64,000 bases of DNA from a bacterium (lineage in GTDB: Bacteria > UBA8248): positions 1-64,000 of the forward strand of contig JAVEPB010000216.1 in NCBI GenBank assembly GCA_030922375.1, in the 5' to 3' direction. Of this stretch, positions 27,507-36,652 are shown one piece after another. A program made the position numbers and the translations under genes. Each line of letters begins with the position of its first letter. Position 1 is the stretch's first letter. Below the pieces are notes generated by a model, which was given only the letters and a program-made list of their open reading frames with translations, was not told where the DNA came from and ran no database searches.

Positions 27507-27697
27507 GGGCGGTTCCGCTCTAGGGCACGGACGAAGTGGGAGGGTTCGTCCTCCATCGCGAGGGAGGGGAGGTGGGGCGCGAGGGCGCCTCGCAAGGCCT
27601 CCAACTCCGAGGCGAGGGCCGCCGCTTGCTCTTTGTCCAAGGGGCGGCTGCTCCCCTCGGAAACGATGTCTTTCCTGAGATTCTCTCGATAGATCAT
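27503..27697 (-). CDS. small AtzG/DUF4089-like amidase partner protein
   Basis: 64 aa; KEQAAALASELEALRGALAPHLPSLAMEDEPSHFVRALERNRP; 4-nt overlap with the downstream amidase start (27503-27506). Confidence 0.65.
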   Translation of the reverse strand: MIYRENLRKDIVSEGSSRPLDKEQAAALASELEALRGALAPHLPSLAMEDEPSHFVRALERNRP

Positions 27698-27785
27698 TAA
27701 ATATTACTTCTTGATTTTAAGAAAGGGATCTTCCGGGTTCGGTTCCGGGGATAACCGGACTGCTTCTTGACGCGCACCGTCTCGT

Positions 27786-27903
27786 CCCGTCCAAAAACTC
27801 ATCCGAATTCACGCCCCCTCGCGGCGATAATATTCGAGCATTCCTCCAGGCCGCTCGCGGCATCAAACCTCGCCACCCTTCTCTCCCGCGCCCTGCGCTC
27901 CGT
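27786..27903 (+). repeat. Family B dispersed intergenic repeat (long copy 2)
   Basis: Aligned by eye with 3945-4056, including the later CACYCTYCTC..TCCCGCGYCC block. Confidence 0.8.
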
Positions 27904-28050
27904 GATAATTGGACTCCATGAAATTTCAAAGCTTTGAATTCCGATAAAATCCCATTTAAACGGGAATTGATGATTCGAGCGTATGTTTGGACAGGACGCG
28001 ATATATCGTTTCGATTATGTGCATGACACGCATCATGCCACAATGAGACT

Positions 28051-28110
28051 CGATCAATCGACCTCGCCAAAGGTTTCATTTTATGGAGAATCCAATTATC
28101 GCGGAGCGCA
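28051..28110 (+). repeat. Family C intergenic repeat
   Basis: CGATCAATCGACCTCGCCAAAGGTTTCATTTTATGGAGAATCCAATTATCGCGGAGCGCA. Confidence 0.75.
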
Positions 28111-28270
28111 GCCGAGTTGGATATTCACCCCATGCCATATTTATTATGAGTCTCTGGAAAATGCCATTTCAAAACGGACGGTTGCATGGACATGTGTCCA
28201 TCCTCTACCGGAAATTCGAGAAGAGCGGTAGAGGCGCTGTCCGATTTTCAAGGAATGAGGAGCCTCCGAC

Positions 28271-29041
28271 ATGTTGTTAAACGAGATGACGTGGATGGAA
28301 ATCCGGGAATTGCTTCCCCAAAGCCCGGTGGTGATTCAGCCGGTGGGATCAACCGAGCAGCATGGACCCCATCTTCCGCTACAAACCGACATTTTGAGCG
28401 CCTATGAAGTCGCCCGGGCAGCGGGAGAGCGCACAGGCTGCCTGGTGGCGCCGCCGCTGCCCTATGGCTATTCGGAGACCTGGCAGACTTTTCCGGGTAC
28501 GATCAGCTTTAAACCTCAAACCTTCATGAACTGCGTCTCGGATATTGCCGAGAGTCTGGTACGCGGGGGTTTCAGGAAAATCTTTTTTCTGAACGGCCAC
28601 AACGGCAACCTCGCGCCTCTCCAGACCATGATGTTTCAACTGCTCGAGCGCTACGGGCGGGAGCGCGAGGTGCTCATCGGGGCCGGCTCGTATTTCATGA
28701 TCGCCCAGGAAGCCTGTGCCGCCATCGGCGACAGTTTCAGCGACGGATCCCACGCCAACGAGTTCGAGACTTCAATGGTGATGCGGATGCGGCCCGACCT
28801 CGTTCACGTAGATCGCCTGGGCGATTGGGTCTATGAGCCCGAATTGATTCTCTCGTTCCGCGAAGGGATGACATCCGTGCATAAACTGCCCGACAGCAGC
28901 CGCCACATCGGCGTATTCGGCGACCCCAGAAGGGCCAACCCGGATAAAGGGAGGCGATATTTCGAGGCCTGCGTCGCGCGGGTAGCCGAGGTGGTGGAAA
29001 ATTTCGACCCCAAATATTTCGGCCTGGGTGACGGGTCCTAG
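28271..29041 (+). CDS. creatininase family protein
   Basis: 256 aa; VVIQPVGSTEQHGPHLPLQTDILSAYEVARAAGER...PPLPYGYSETWQTFPGTISFKPQTFMNCVSDIAESLVRGGFRKIFFLNGHNGN...DGSHANEFETSMVM. Confidence 0.93.
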   Translation: MLLNEMTWMEIRELLPQSPVVIQPVGSTEQHGPHLPLQTDILSAYEVARAAGERTGCLVAPPLPYGYSETWQTFPGTISFKPQTFMNCVSDIAESLVRGGFRKIFFLNGHNGNLAPLQTMMFQLLERYGREREVLIGAGSYFMIAQEACAAIGDSFSDGSHANEFETSMVMRMRPDLVHVDRLGDWVYEPELILSFREGMTSVHKLPDSSRHIGVFGDPRRANPDKGRRYFEACVARVAEVVENFDPKYFGLGDGS

Positions 29042-29077
29042 CGAGCGGGCCGCCCCGGTAAAAAAGGATCGTATCTG

Positions 29078-30310
29078 ATGGCGAAAAAGACCAAGACGAA
29101 TCGGGCGCGAGTTTCTCGCCGGATGAAAAAACCGCCGCGATTGCGTGCCACCTGGTGGGGCTACCGCCGAGAAAACGGCGACGTTGGTTCACGCAATTAT
29201 CTCCTCGTCCTGAGCGGTCTTTTCAGCGCCAATCCGGTCTGCGAGCGTGTGGCTCGCACCCTTCGTCATTCAGTTTCGATCACCCATCCCCTCGGCCGCT
29301 GCCAAATCGCTCCCGATCTGGAGCGCACCCTCAAGACCCTTGTGGGTCATGGGTTAAACGCCAATGCGGGGGCCGTACTCATTATTGACCACTACCACGA
29401 AAACGAACGCTCGGGCGAGGAGATCGCTCACGAGATCGCCAGGAGCGGCAAGCGCGTTGAAGTGGTGAATATTCGAAAAGGAAGCGGTATCGCCGAGGCA
29501 ACGGCCAAGGCCACGCGCATCGGGATGGAAATGGTGCGGGAGCTAACGAATGAGCAGCGCCAAGAGGCGCCCGTGAGCAAACTTCTCGTCGGCCTCAACT
29601 GTGGGCGATCGGACACCATCTCGGGCCTCTCTCACAACAAAGCGGCCGGCTGGGTGACCGACCAGGTGGTCCGGCTCGGCGGCCGGGCCATCCTCGCGGA
29701 AACAACCGAGATGATGGGGGCCGAGAATATCCTGGCGGCTAAATGTGTACGTCCTTCTCTGGGAAAGCGCATTTGGAAAATCGTGCGGGAAACGGAAAAA
29801 CATGTCCTTGCATACGGCGTGGACCTGCGCGGAAGCCAGCCAACAACCGACAATATAGCGGGTGGCCTCACCACCATCGAGGAAAAATCCTTGGGCGCCA
29901 TTCAGAAAGCCGGAACGGCACCCATCGTGGACGTCATTCCTTGGGCCAAGCGGGCCAGCCGGACAAGCGGACTCCACGTCATGGACACTCCGGGCCATGG
30001 GGGCGAGTCCCTCACCGGGATCTGCGCAGGCGGGGCGCAGGTGCTTGTTTTCTCAACGAGCGGGGGCCTTACAATCAATCATCCCCTGATGTCCACCATT
30101 CGCGTTACGGGCAATCCGGCTTCGGCACACCTCAATCTGGACACGACCGACGTTGATGTCTCGGACATTTTCGAGGGGTTGCCCATTCAGGATGCGGGCC
30201 GCCGCATATACGACGAAGTAATCGACGTGGCGAGCGGCAAAATGACCACGGGTGAAATTCTTTGCTTGGCCGACGCTTTTGCAATCAATCGGTGCGGACC
30301 GAGCGTTTGA
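29078..30310 (+). CDS. UxaA/GarD family hydro-lyase (altronate/galactarate dehydratase large domain)
   Basis: 410 aa; GYRRENGDVGSRNYLLVLSGLFSANPVCERVAR...LLVGLNCGRSDTISGLSHNKAAGWVTDQVVRLGGRAILAETTEMMGAENIL...GNIAGGLTTIEEKSLGAIQKAGTAPI...MDTPGHGGESLTGICAGGAQVLVFSTSGGL. Confidence 0.88.
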   Translation: MAKKTKTNRARVSRRMKKPPRLRATWWGYRRENGDVGSRNYLLVLSGLFSANPVCERVARTLRHSVSITHPLGRCQIAPDLERTLKTLVGHGLNANAGAVLIIDHYHENERSGEEIAHEIARSGKRVEVVNIRKGSGIAEATAKATRIGMEMVRELTNEQRQEAPVSKLLVGLNCGRSDTISGLSHNKAAGWVTDQVVRLGGRAILAETTEMMGAENILAAKCVRPSLGKRIWKIVRETEKHVLAYGVDLRGSQPTTDNIAGGLTTIEEKSLGAIQKAGTAPIVDVIPWAKRASRTSGLHVMDTPGHGGESLTGICAGGAQVLVFSTSGGLTINHPLMSTIRVTGNPASAHLNLDTTDVDVSDIFEGLPIQDAGRRIYDEVIDVASGKMTTGEILCLADAFAINRCGPSV

Positions 30311-30390
30311 CCCTCGATGGTGTATTTAGACTGGACGGCCCGGGAGCTACAAGCGGGGAAATATCAGGGAGGTTGAACCTTGGCCAACCC

Positions 30391-30424
30391 CCGTCTCCGC
30401 ATAATTAGCAATTCGCCAGGCACT
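30391..30424. repeat. Family A degenerate copy
   Basis: CCGTCTCCGCATAATTAGCAATTCGCCAGGCACT, intergenic. Confidence 0.6.
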
Positions 30425-30478
30425 CCGGACTTTCCGGGTGTAAGATGGGACCGACCTCGCTGAAGCTGGGAGAATAAA

Positions 30479-32161
30479 ATGCCCCTGTCAGCCTTCTCAT
30501 ATCTGCGTGAGCTTAATTCCCTCAACAGGGAGTTTGGCGACGATGCATTGGGACGGAAGATTGAGCTCCTAAGGATTCTCGAACGCCGGAGGCTTAAAAC
30601 AGCAAAAGCGGTGGCACAGTTTCATGACATTCTTTGCTTCATGCGTGCTTGGCCAAATGGTCCGGAAATTCTTGAAGTCACCGATCGGGTTTTAGAAGGA
30701 TTTGCAAATCGAAGCGATCTCCGTCGATTCCACAGCCAGCTGGAGGGAAGCGGCATCGCCGGGACCGTCATTTCATACCGATTTTTCCATCCGACCGCGG
30801 ATTGGCTCGCGGAGCGTTGGGGCGATCGACTCCAGATTGATTGGCCGGAATTTGAAAACGCCGCGAACCTGGAGAGTTTCCTGTCTAACCTCGTGAGCTA
30901 CGCCGAGACACCGGCATTGGATGAATACGATTTTGGTGCGCACGTTTGGATCGAACGGATGAAGAATCCAGGCGAGACCGACGCCGCATTTCTGATTAGA
31001 AGCTTTAAGGCCCTTCATGCAGATTCATTTCTACGGGAAAAATTATACGAGGACATGGATCCGCCCTTGCGCCTTTATCCGGGCGCTGACACCCCTTCAC
31101 GCTCAACGGAGAAATTTCCGACAAAGCGTACCACTTGGCAAAAAGAGCCGATTCAGAATCAACGCCCCGACCTTAAAGCGGCGATCCGTTCCTCGAGTTT
31201 AAAAATAAACAAGCTCGGCGCCGGGAAAGCACGCTGTGCCGTAGAGCTGGCGCGGGGGACAATGGTCGCGCGCCTTCGGGATCTCGATGCTTTCGCCTAT
31301 GCGGACCCGAACGACGTCCGCATCGCCGACTGCGGTGGGGGTGTTCAGATCGTCCTGACGGGGGTTCTGCCGGAGCGGCGTCTGCTGCTGGAGTCCCTCT
31401 ACGGGTTTTTGCTCCTCAAGAACGGCATTCCAATTGGCTACGGGACAGGGACAGGTCTTTTTTCCTCATGTGAGGTCGCTTTCAACCTGTTCCCTGCCTT
31501 TCGAGGGGGCGAGACTGCGCTTATCTATTCGTTGGTCCTCGCGGTTTTCCGGCGGTTGTTCGATGCCGATACCTTCATGGTCGATCCCTATCAATTGGGG
31601 CAGGACAATGAGGAGGCGCTTCATTCTGGCGCCTGGTGGTTCTATGCGAATCTGGGATTCATGCCGCGCGAGCCGGCTGCCTGGCGCCTGGCGCGAACCG
31701 AGATGAGCCGCCGGAAAAAGAGAGCCGGATATCGCTCTTCAATTTCGGCGCTCGAAAGACTCTCCCAATATCCGGTTTTTCTCGAACTTAGGCGGAAACG
31801 CCGGGGTGTGCTCGGGGCGCTGAACCTGGCCGCGGTGGGGCTGGCCGTGACGGATTTGATGGCCCGCCGCTTCGGTTCGGACCGGAAGAGTGGAACGCGC
31901 CAATGTGCCTCGGAAGTGGCTCATCTCTTGAAGGCTGGGCCGCTCAAAAATACGACCGCCGCCGAGCGGGAGGCATGGGAAAGGTGGAGTCCGCTTGTTC
32001 TCGCCCTCGGCTCCGTCCATCGTTGGCCACGGAAAGACCAGCGCGCCCTCGTCGAGGTCATCCGGGCCAAGGGTGGGCGTCACGAATCCGACTTTGTCCC
32101 GTTGTTCGATGGCCATCAACGGCTTAGAAAAGGGATTCAGCGGATGGCCGAAAACGGTTAA
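30479..32161 (+). CDS. hypothetical protein, 560 aa, no confidently recognised family (central part loosely GNAT-like)
   Basis: Long ORF with no competing ORF of comparable length. Central segment LLLESLYGFLLLKNGIPIGYGTGTGLFSSCEVAFNLFPAFRGGETALIYSLVLAVFRRLFDADTFMVDPYQLGQDNEEALHSGAWWFYANLGFMP. Confidence 0.75.
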   Translation: MPLSAFSYLRELNSLNREFGDDALGRKIELLRILERRRLKTAKAVAQFHDILCFMRAWPNGPEILEVTDRVLEGFANRSDLRRFHSQLEGSGIAGTVISYRFFHPTADWLAERWGDRLQIDWPEFENAANLESFLSNLVSYAETPALDEYDFGAHVWIERMKNPGETDAAFLIRSFKALHADSFLREKLYEDMDPPLRLYPGADTPSRSTEKFPTKRTTWQKEPIQNQRPDLKAAIRSSSLKINKLGAGKARCAVELARGTMVARLRDLDAFAYADPNDVRIADCGGGVQIVLTGVLPERRLLLESLYGFLLLKNGIPIGYGTGTGLFSSCEVAFNLFPAFRGGETALIYSLVLAVFRRLFDADTFMVDPYQLGQDNEEALHSGAWWFYANLGFMPREPAAWRLARTEMSRRKKRAGYRSSISALERLSQYPVFLELRRKRRGVLGALNLAAVGLAVTDLMARRFGSDRKSGTRQCASEVAHLLKAGPLKNTTAAEREAWERWSPLVLALGSVHRWPRKDQRALVEVIRAKGGRHESDFVPLFDGHQRLRKGIQRMAENG

Positions 32162-32300
32162 GTGCGATTTTTTTATTCGGCGAACGCGAACCTGTCCATT
32201 GCGAATTACTAATCACATCCGAAAACCAGCTACTTGGATAGTCTTCTTGATAGAATAAGGAATTCACCAAGGGCGGGCTCGGTTTTAATCCGCGATACAA

Positions 32301-34271
32301 TTAGATGGCCCGCCCCGCGGCGGCCCCTTCCTGCACAGCTTCGAATATGCCTCGTGGGCCGCCGCAATCCCCCGCCGTGTGGAAATTCATGTTCGGACAT
32401 TCATCCGCCAGCGGGGCGAAAATCTCGATCTGGGGTTCCACGAAGCTCGCCGGGACCACCATGCGGATCCCCTCCACCATAGACAAATCATTTAATTCAT
32501 TTCGCAAAACAGCCTCGTCCCCATCTAACCTCTCAAAGGAGGTGTTGACGAATATTTTCACGTTGCGCCGGGCAGTCAGCTTCTGAACCATGGGCGCGCG
32601 CGCGCGCGGCCCCAGGTCCCCGGCCAGCATCTCGCCGGGCTCCACCACAATCACCTCTCCTCCCAACTCGGCCAACCGCCCGGCGACGGCGCATCCGCGC
32701 ATACCGCCTCCTTGGATCAGTGCCAAACCCTTGCCGTCCCATCCGTTGGCCATCGCATCCATCGGATCGAGTTCGGCAATCGAGAACCCCGAAGTCAACT
32801 CCTCGCCCAAGACTCGTGATGACCCGAACAAGGCGCCGGTGGCCAGGACAACCTCGTCGGGGGCCCTCCCCCGGATTTCATCCCCATCCACTCGGGTCCA
32901 TAGACAGACCTCCACGCCAAGATTTCGAACCTCCGATTCGAGTGACTGAACAAGGAGTATCAAATCGGCCCGGCCCGGCGCCTTCGCGGCGTATCGGACC
33001 TGCCCCCCCAGCTCTCCCGACATTTCCATGAGGGTGACCCGGTGCCCGCGCAGGGCGGCGACCCGGGCCGCCTCGAGCCCCGCGGGTCCACCGCCTACGA
33101 CAAGCACATCTTTGACGGCTCCGGCGGGCTGAATCCTGGTTTCCTCTTCCTGGCCCGCCCGGCTGTTCACCGTGCACAACACGGGCCCGCCCGTTCCCAA
33201 CAGGTCGCTGCACTTCAAACACCCGATGCAGGGGCGGATATCCTCCGCCCGGCCCTTGAGCGCTTTTTGAGGCAAATACGGGTCCGCGTGCAACGCGCGG
33301 CCCATGGTGACAAAATCCGCCCTCCCGCTCCTGAGTATCTCCTCCGCCGTATCGGGGTCCATGATACGGCCCACGACCGAAACGCCAATTCCGACGCTCT
33401 TTTTAATCTCTCCCGCCACATCCGCGTTGGGGGCGATCGCCGCTTCCATCGAAGGCGTGATCAGGGCGGAGGATTCGTAGGTGCCCGCCGAGACATCGAT
33501 GTGATCAACTCCGGCCGCCTCAAGCGCCTGGCACAAGGCCAGAACATCGCCCAACTCGAGACCTCCCTCGAGACCCTCCACCGCCGTCAGCCGATACATC
33601 AGCGGAAAATCATCGCCGAGTTCCCGGCGGACGGATTTGGCGACTTCGAGCGGCAGGCGCATCCGCCCCTCCAGGCCGCCACCGTATTCGTCCTCCCGCC
33701 GGTTGGATCGGGGCGAGAAAAACTGATTGAGCAAATAGCCGTGCGCCCCGTGGATCATGACCGCATCAAAGCCGGCCGCCCTCGCCCGTTTGGCCGCGGC
33801 CTCAAAGGACACGACGATCCCCTCGATTTCCTCCCGCGTGAGCTCGCGGGGCATTTCCCCGCGGCGGAAACCCTCGAACGGAATCGGCGAGGGCCCGACC
33901 GGCTGCGTGCCGGTGGCCGCGAGGAGGGCCTGCCTTCCCCCATGATTGATCTCCGCGACGACGGCCGCCCCCCCATCCTTCACCGCGCCGCAAAGACGCT
34001 GAAGGCCGGGGATCATGGCGTCGTCGTGGATGCCAAGCTGTAGCATGTTTCCCTTGCCCCCGGGGTCGATATAGAGGTCTTCGGGGCAGATGAGCGCGGC
34101 GCCGCCCTCCGCGCGTGCACGTACATTCCCGAGATAACGCTGGGTGACGGAGCCGTCCGGATCCCCGAGATTTTTTTCCATCGGTGAAGAGATGATCCGG
34201 TTTTTGAGGCGAAGCGAACCGATCCGGCCTTCCGAGAAAAGCCGGGGATAATTGATCTCTGCGTCGTTCAT
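32301..34271 (-). CDS. NADH:flavin oxidoreductase / 2,4-dienoyl-CoA reductase-like (OYE + FAD/NAD domains)
   Basis: INYPRLFSEGRIGSLRLKNRIISSPMEKNL...GFDAVMIHGAHGYLLNQFFSPRSNRREDEYGGGLEGRMRLPLEV...CIGCLKCSDLLGTGGPVLCTVNSRAGQE...DVLVVGGGPAGLEAARVAALRGHRVTLMEMSGELGGQV. Confidence 0.94.
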   Translation of the reverse strand: MNDAEINYPRLFSEGRIGSLRLKNRIISSPMEKNLGDPDGSVTQRYLGNVRARAEGGAALICPEDLYIDPGGKGNMLQLGIHDDAMIPGLQRLCGAVKDGGAAVVAEINHGGRQALLAATGTQPVGPSPIPFEGFRRGEMPRELTREEIEGIVVSFEAAAKRARAAGFDAVMIHGAHGYLLNQFFSPRSNRREDEYGGGLEGRMRLPLEVAKSVRRELGDDFPLMYRLTAVEGLEGGLELGDVLALCQALEAAGVDHIDVSAGTYESSALITPSMEAAIAPNADVAGEIKKSVGIGVSVVGRIMDPDTAEEILRSGRADFVTMGRALHADPYLPQKALKGRAEDIRPCIGCLKCSDLLGTGGPVLCTVNSRAGQEEETRIQPAGAVKDVLVVGGGPAGLEAARVAALRGHRVTLMEMSGELGGQVRYAAKAPGRADLILLVQSLESEVRNLGVEVCLWTRVDGDEIRGRAPDEVVLATGALFGSSRVLGEELTSGFSIAELDPMDAMANGWDGKGLALIQGGGMRGCAVAGRLAELGGEVIVVEPGEMLAGDLGPRARAPMVQKLTARRNVKIFVNTSFERLDGDEAVLRNELNDLSMVEGIRMVVPASFVEPQIEIFAPLADECPNMNFHTAGDCGGPRGIFEAVQEGAAAGRAI

Positions 34272-34468
34272 GAGGGATGGACCTCCGAAATTTAAAAAAG
34301 GCATCTTGAAGCAAGATAATACCATTCAGATGATGAACCGGAAATTGATCGGCGCGCTCGCTATCTCTATCAAAGCGGTATTATGAGGCGGGACGGAGTA
34401 AAAAAATCCGGGAATCTTTACCGCCCGTCCCGTCCAAAAAATCATCCAAAACCATGGTGTTTCCGGGA

Positions 34469-34492
34469 AATTAACAATTCGCCGTGGATGGA
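34469..34492. repeat. Family A degenerate copy
   Basis: AATTAACAATTCGCCGTGGATGG, intergenic, directly after a family B copy. Confidence 0.55.
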
Positions 34493-34599
34493 GAATTATC
34501 GGGGAAATTGTTTTATAATTGGCCGTAAATATCTATTGGCGATCGGTTTCGGAGTTATCTTGTCCGCAGGCGCCACCAACATGACGGAAAGGTGCATTC

Positions 34600-36552
34600 A
34601 TGCCTGAAATGATAAAGACGACCTGCACCTTGGACTGCCAGGATGCCTGCGGCGTCGAGGCCGAAATCGAAAACGGCCGGGTCGTCAGGTTGCGCGGAGC
34701 CGAGGATCATCCCTACACGGAGGGATTTTTGTGTATCCGCCTCAACCGGTACCTCGATCGTCTCTACGGCCCCGAGCGGGTGACCTCCCCGCTGCAAAAA
34801 ACGAAAGGCGGGTGGCGCGAGATATCATGGGACGATGCCATCGATATGGCCGCGGGCAAGTTCCGCGCGGCCGTGGATGAGTATGGTCCCGCCGCTATTC
34901 TCTACTTCGCGAGTTCGGGTTCCTTTGGTATCTCCAATCGCTACAACGTCCGCCTGTTTAACCGGCTCGGCGGGCCCACGGTGGCCTCGGGCTCTCTTTG
35001 CCTGTCGGCGGGCGTCGCCGGGATGGTCCAGAGCCTGGGCCAATCCATAAGCCCCGCGCCCTCCGAGATGATGAACAGCCGGATGATAGTCCTTTGGGGA
35101 AGAAACCCGGTCGCGTACTCGATCCACATGGTACCGCTCATTAGAAAAGCCCGCGAGCGGGGCGCCGAGATCGTCCTCATCGACCCCGTCCGGAGCGAGT
35201 CCGCGAAACTCTGCGGCCGCCACTATTCCCCAAGACCCGGCGGAGACGGTTATTTGGCCCTTGCCGTCTGCAAGTACCTGCTCGAGGAGGGCAAGGCGGA
35301 CCGCGAGTTCCTGGAAAACGCGGCGGCGAACGCAGCGGCGATCGAGCGCATGTGCCAGCGGTTTTCATGGGAAGAGCTGTCCGACGGATGCGGGCTTTCG
35401 GTGGAGACCCTGCGGGAAATCGCCACCCTCTTCGCAGTGAACCACCCCGCCACCGTCTGTATGGGAAGAGGGCCCCAGCACTACCGGCAGGGGGCCGAAA
35501 CCACCCGCCTGATACTGGCCGCTTGCGCCGTTTCCGGAAACCTTGGCGTGAAAGGAGGCGGATATAACTATAACTCCGACTACTGGGGCCCGTTTGATCG
35601 CTCCCTTGACGGAGGAGAATTCGCGACCTCCCACCGCACGGCGCCAAAAGCGATTATCGGGGAGGCCATCCTCAGCCTGAAGGATCCGCCTATCAGGGCG
35701 GCCTACATCCACGGGGGAAACCCCGTGACCCAGTGCCCAAACTCCCGGAAAGTGGCACGGGCGATTCGGTCCATCGATTTCGTGACCGTGGTGGATTCTT
35801 TCCTGACCGACACGGCGGAGTGCGCCGACCTCTTCCTGCCGTCCGCGATGTTCCTCGAGACGCGGGATGTCCGCCCCGCCGGCTGGAATCCCTACGTCGG
35901 CCCCGTGATGCCGGCCGTCCCGCCCCCCGAGGGGGTTAAATCGGACTGGGAGATCGTGGGCCTCCTGGCCCGGAAGCTGGGGATCGAGGATCCCCACCTC
36001 GGCCAACCCGTCGAGGAGTTCCTTCAGGCGTCTTTAGCGCCCATCGAGAAACACGGCCTTGACCCGGCCCGCGCCGTGAACGAAGTGTTCCGAAACCCCG
36101 AGTGCCCCAGGATTCCATTCGAAGACGGCGTCTTCGCAACACCCTCGGGCAAGTTCGAGTTCCTCGAAGAATGGGAGCCCGACGAAAACCCGGAAGTGGA
36201 CGAGCGTTATCCCCTGCGGCTTCTCTCCTTAAAGTATCAGCGCTACCAATCCTCACAGGTGCCTGAATCCAAACAAAAGGAGACCGAGACCACCGTCTGG
36301 CTCCACCCGGAGACCGCCACTCGCTTCGGTCTCGAAGAGGGAGTTAGCGGCCGGCTTCACTCCCCAAGCGGTGAGTGCGAGGTGCGGTTCGCCCTGGATG
36401 AGGGCCTGCGGAGGGATGTTTGCCTGGCGAGATCGGGCGGCTGGTTGAAGAAGGACCAAGGGGTCAACGTGCTCACGGAGGATGTTCTCACCAGCTCCGG
36501 CGAATGCTCCGGGTACTACGAAACGAGGGTGTGTCCGGTGGCGCGGGCCTGA
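34600..36552 (+). CDS. molybdopterin-dependent oxidoreductase (DMSO reductase superfamily, N-terminal 4Fe-4S)
   Basis: 650 aa; TTCTLDCQDACGVEAEIENGRVVRLRGAEDHPYTEGFLCIRLNRYLDRLYGPERVTSPLQKTKGGWREISWDDAIDMAAGKF...GSLCLSAGVAGM...VTVVDSFLTDTAECADLFLPSAMFLE. Confidence 0.94.
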   Translation: MPEMIKTTCTLDCQDACGVEAEIENGRVVRLRGAEDHPYTEGFLCIRLNRYLDRLYGPERVTSPLQKTKGGWREISWDDAIDMAAGKFRAAVDEYGPAAILYFASSGSFGISNRYNVRLFNRLGGPTVASGSLCLSAGVAGMVQSLGQSISPAPSEMMNSRMIVLWGRNPVAYSIHMVPLIRKARERGAEIVLIDPVRSESAKLCGRHYSPRPGGDGYLALAVCKYLLEEGKADREFLENAAANAAAIERMCQRFSWEELSDGCGLSVETLREIATLFAVNHPATVCMGRGPQHYRQGAETTRLILAACAVSGNLGVKGGGYNYNSDYWGPFDRSLDGGEFATSHRTAPKAIIGEAILSLKDPPIRAAYIHGGNPVTQCPNSRKVARAIRSIDFVTVVDSFLTDTAECADLFLPSAMFLETRDVRPAGWNPYVGPVMPAVPPPEGVKSDWEIVGLLARKLGIEDPHLGQPVEEFLQASLAPIEKHGLDPARAVNEVFRNPECPRIPFEDGVFATPSGKFEFLEEWEPDENPEVDERYPLRLLSLKYQRYQSSQVPESKQKETETTVWLHPETATRFGLEEGVSGRLHSPSGECEVRFALDEGLRRDVCLARSGGWLKKDQGVNVLTEDVLTSSGECSGYYETRVCPVARA

Positions 36553-36652
36553 AAAGCGTCCTGACTTCACTGCCGCATTTCAACGGCAGCCGTAATTACC
36601 TGACTGACTGCCCTGCTCTCCCTGCCCGCCCCGCCGAATTCTTCCGAAACGG

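Noticed and set aside
27717-28079. 120-aa minus-strand ORF
   Set aside because: Falls in a repeat-containing intergenic region (families B and C), with no recognisable protein features.
32589-32610. GCGCGCGCGCGCGC run (possible Z-DNA tract)
   Set aside because: Lies inside the flavin oxidoreductase coding sequence (encodes PRARAPM); short and explained by codon usage.
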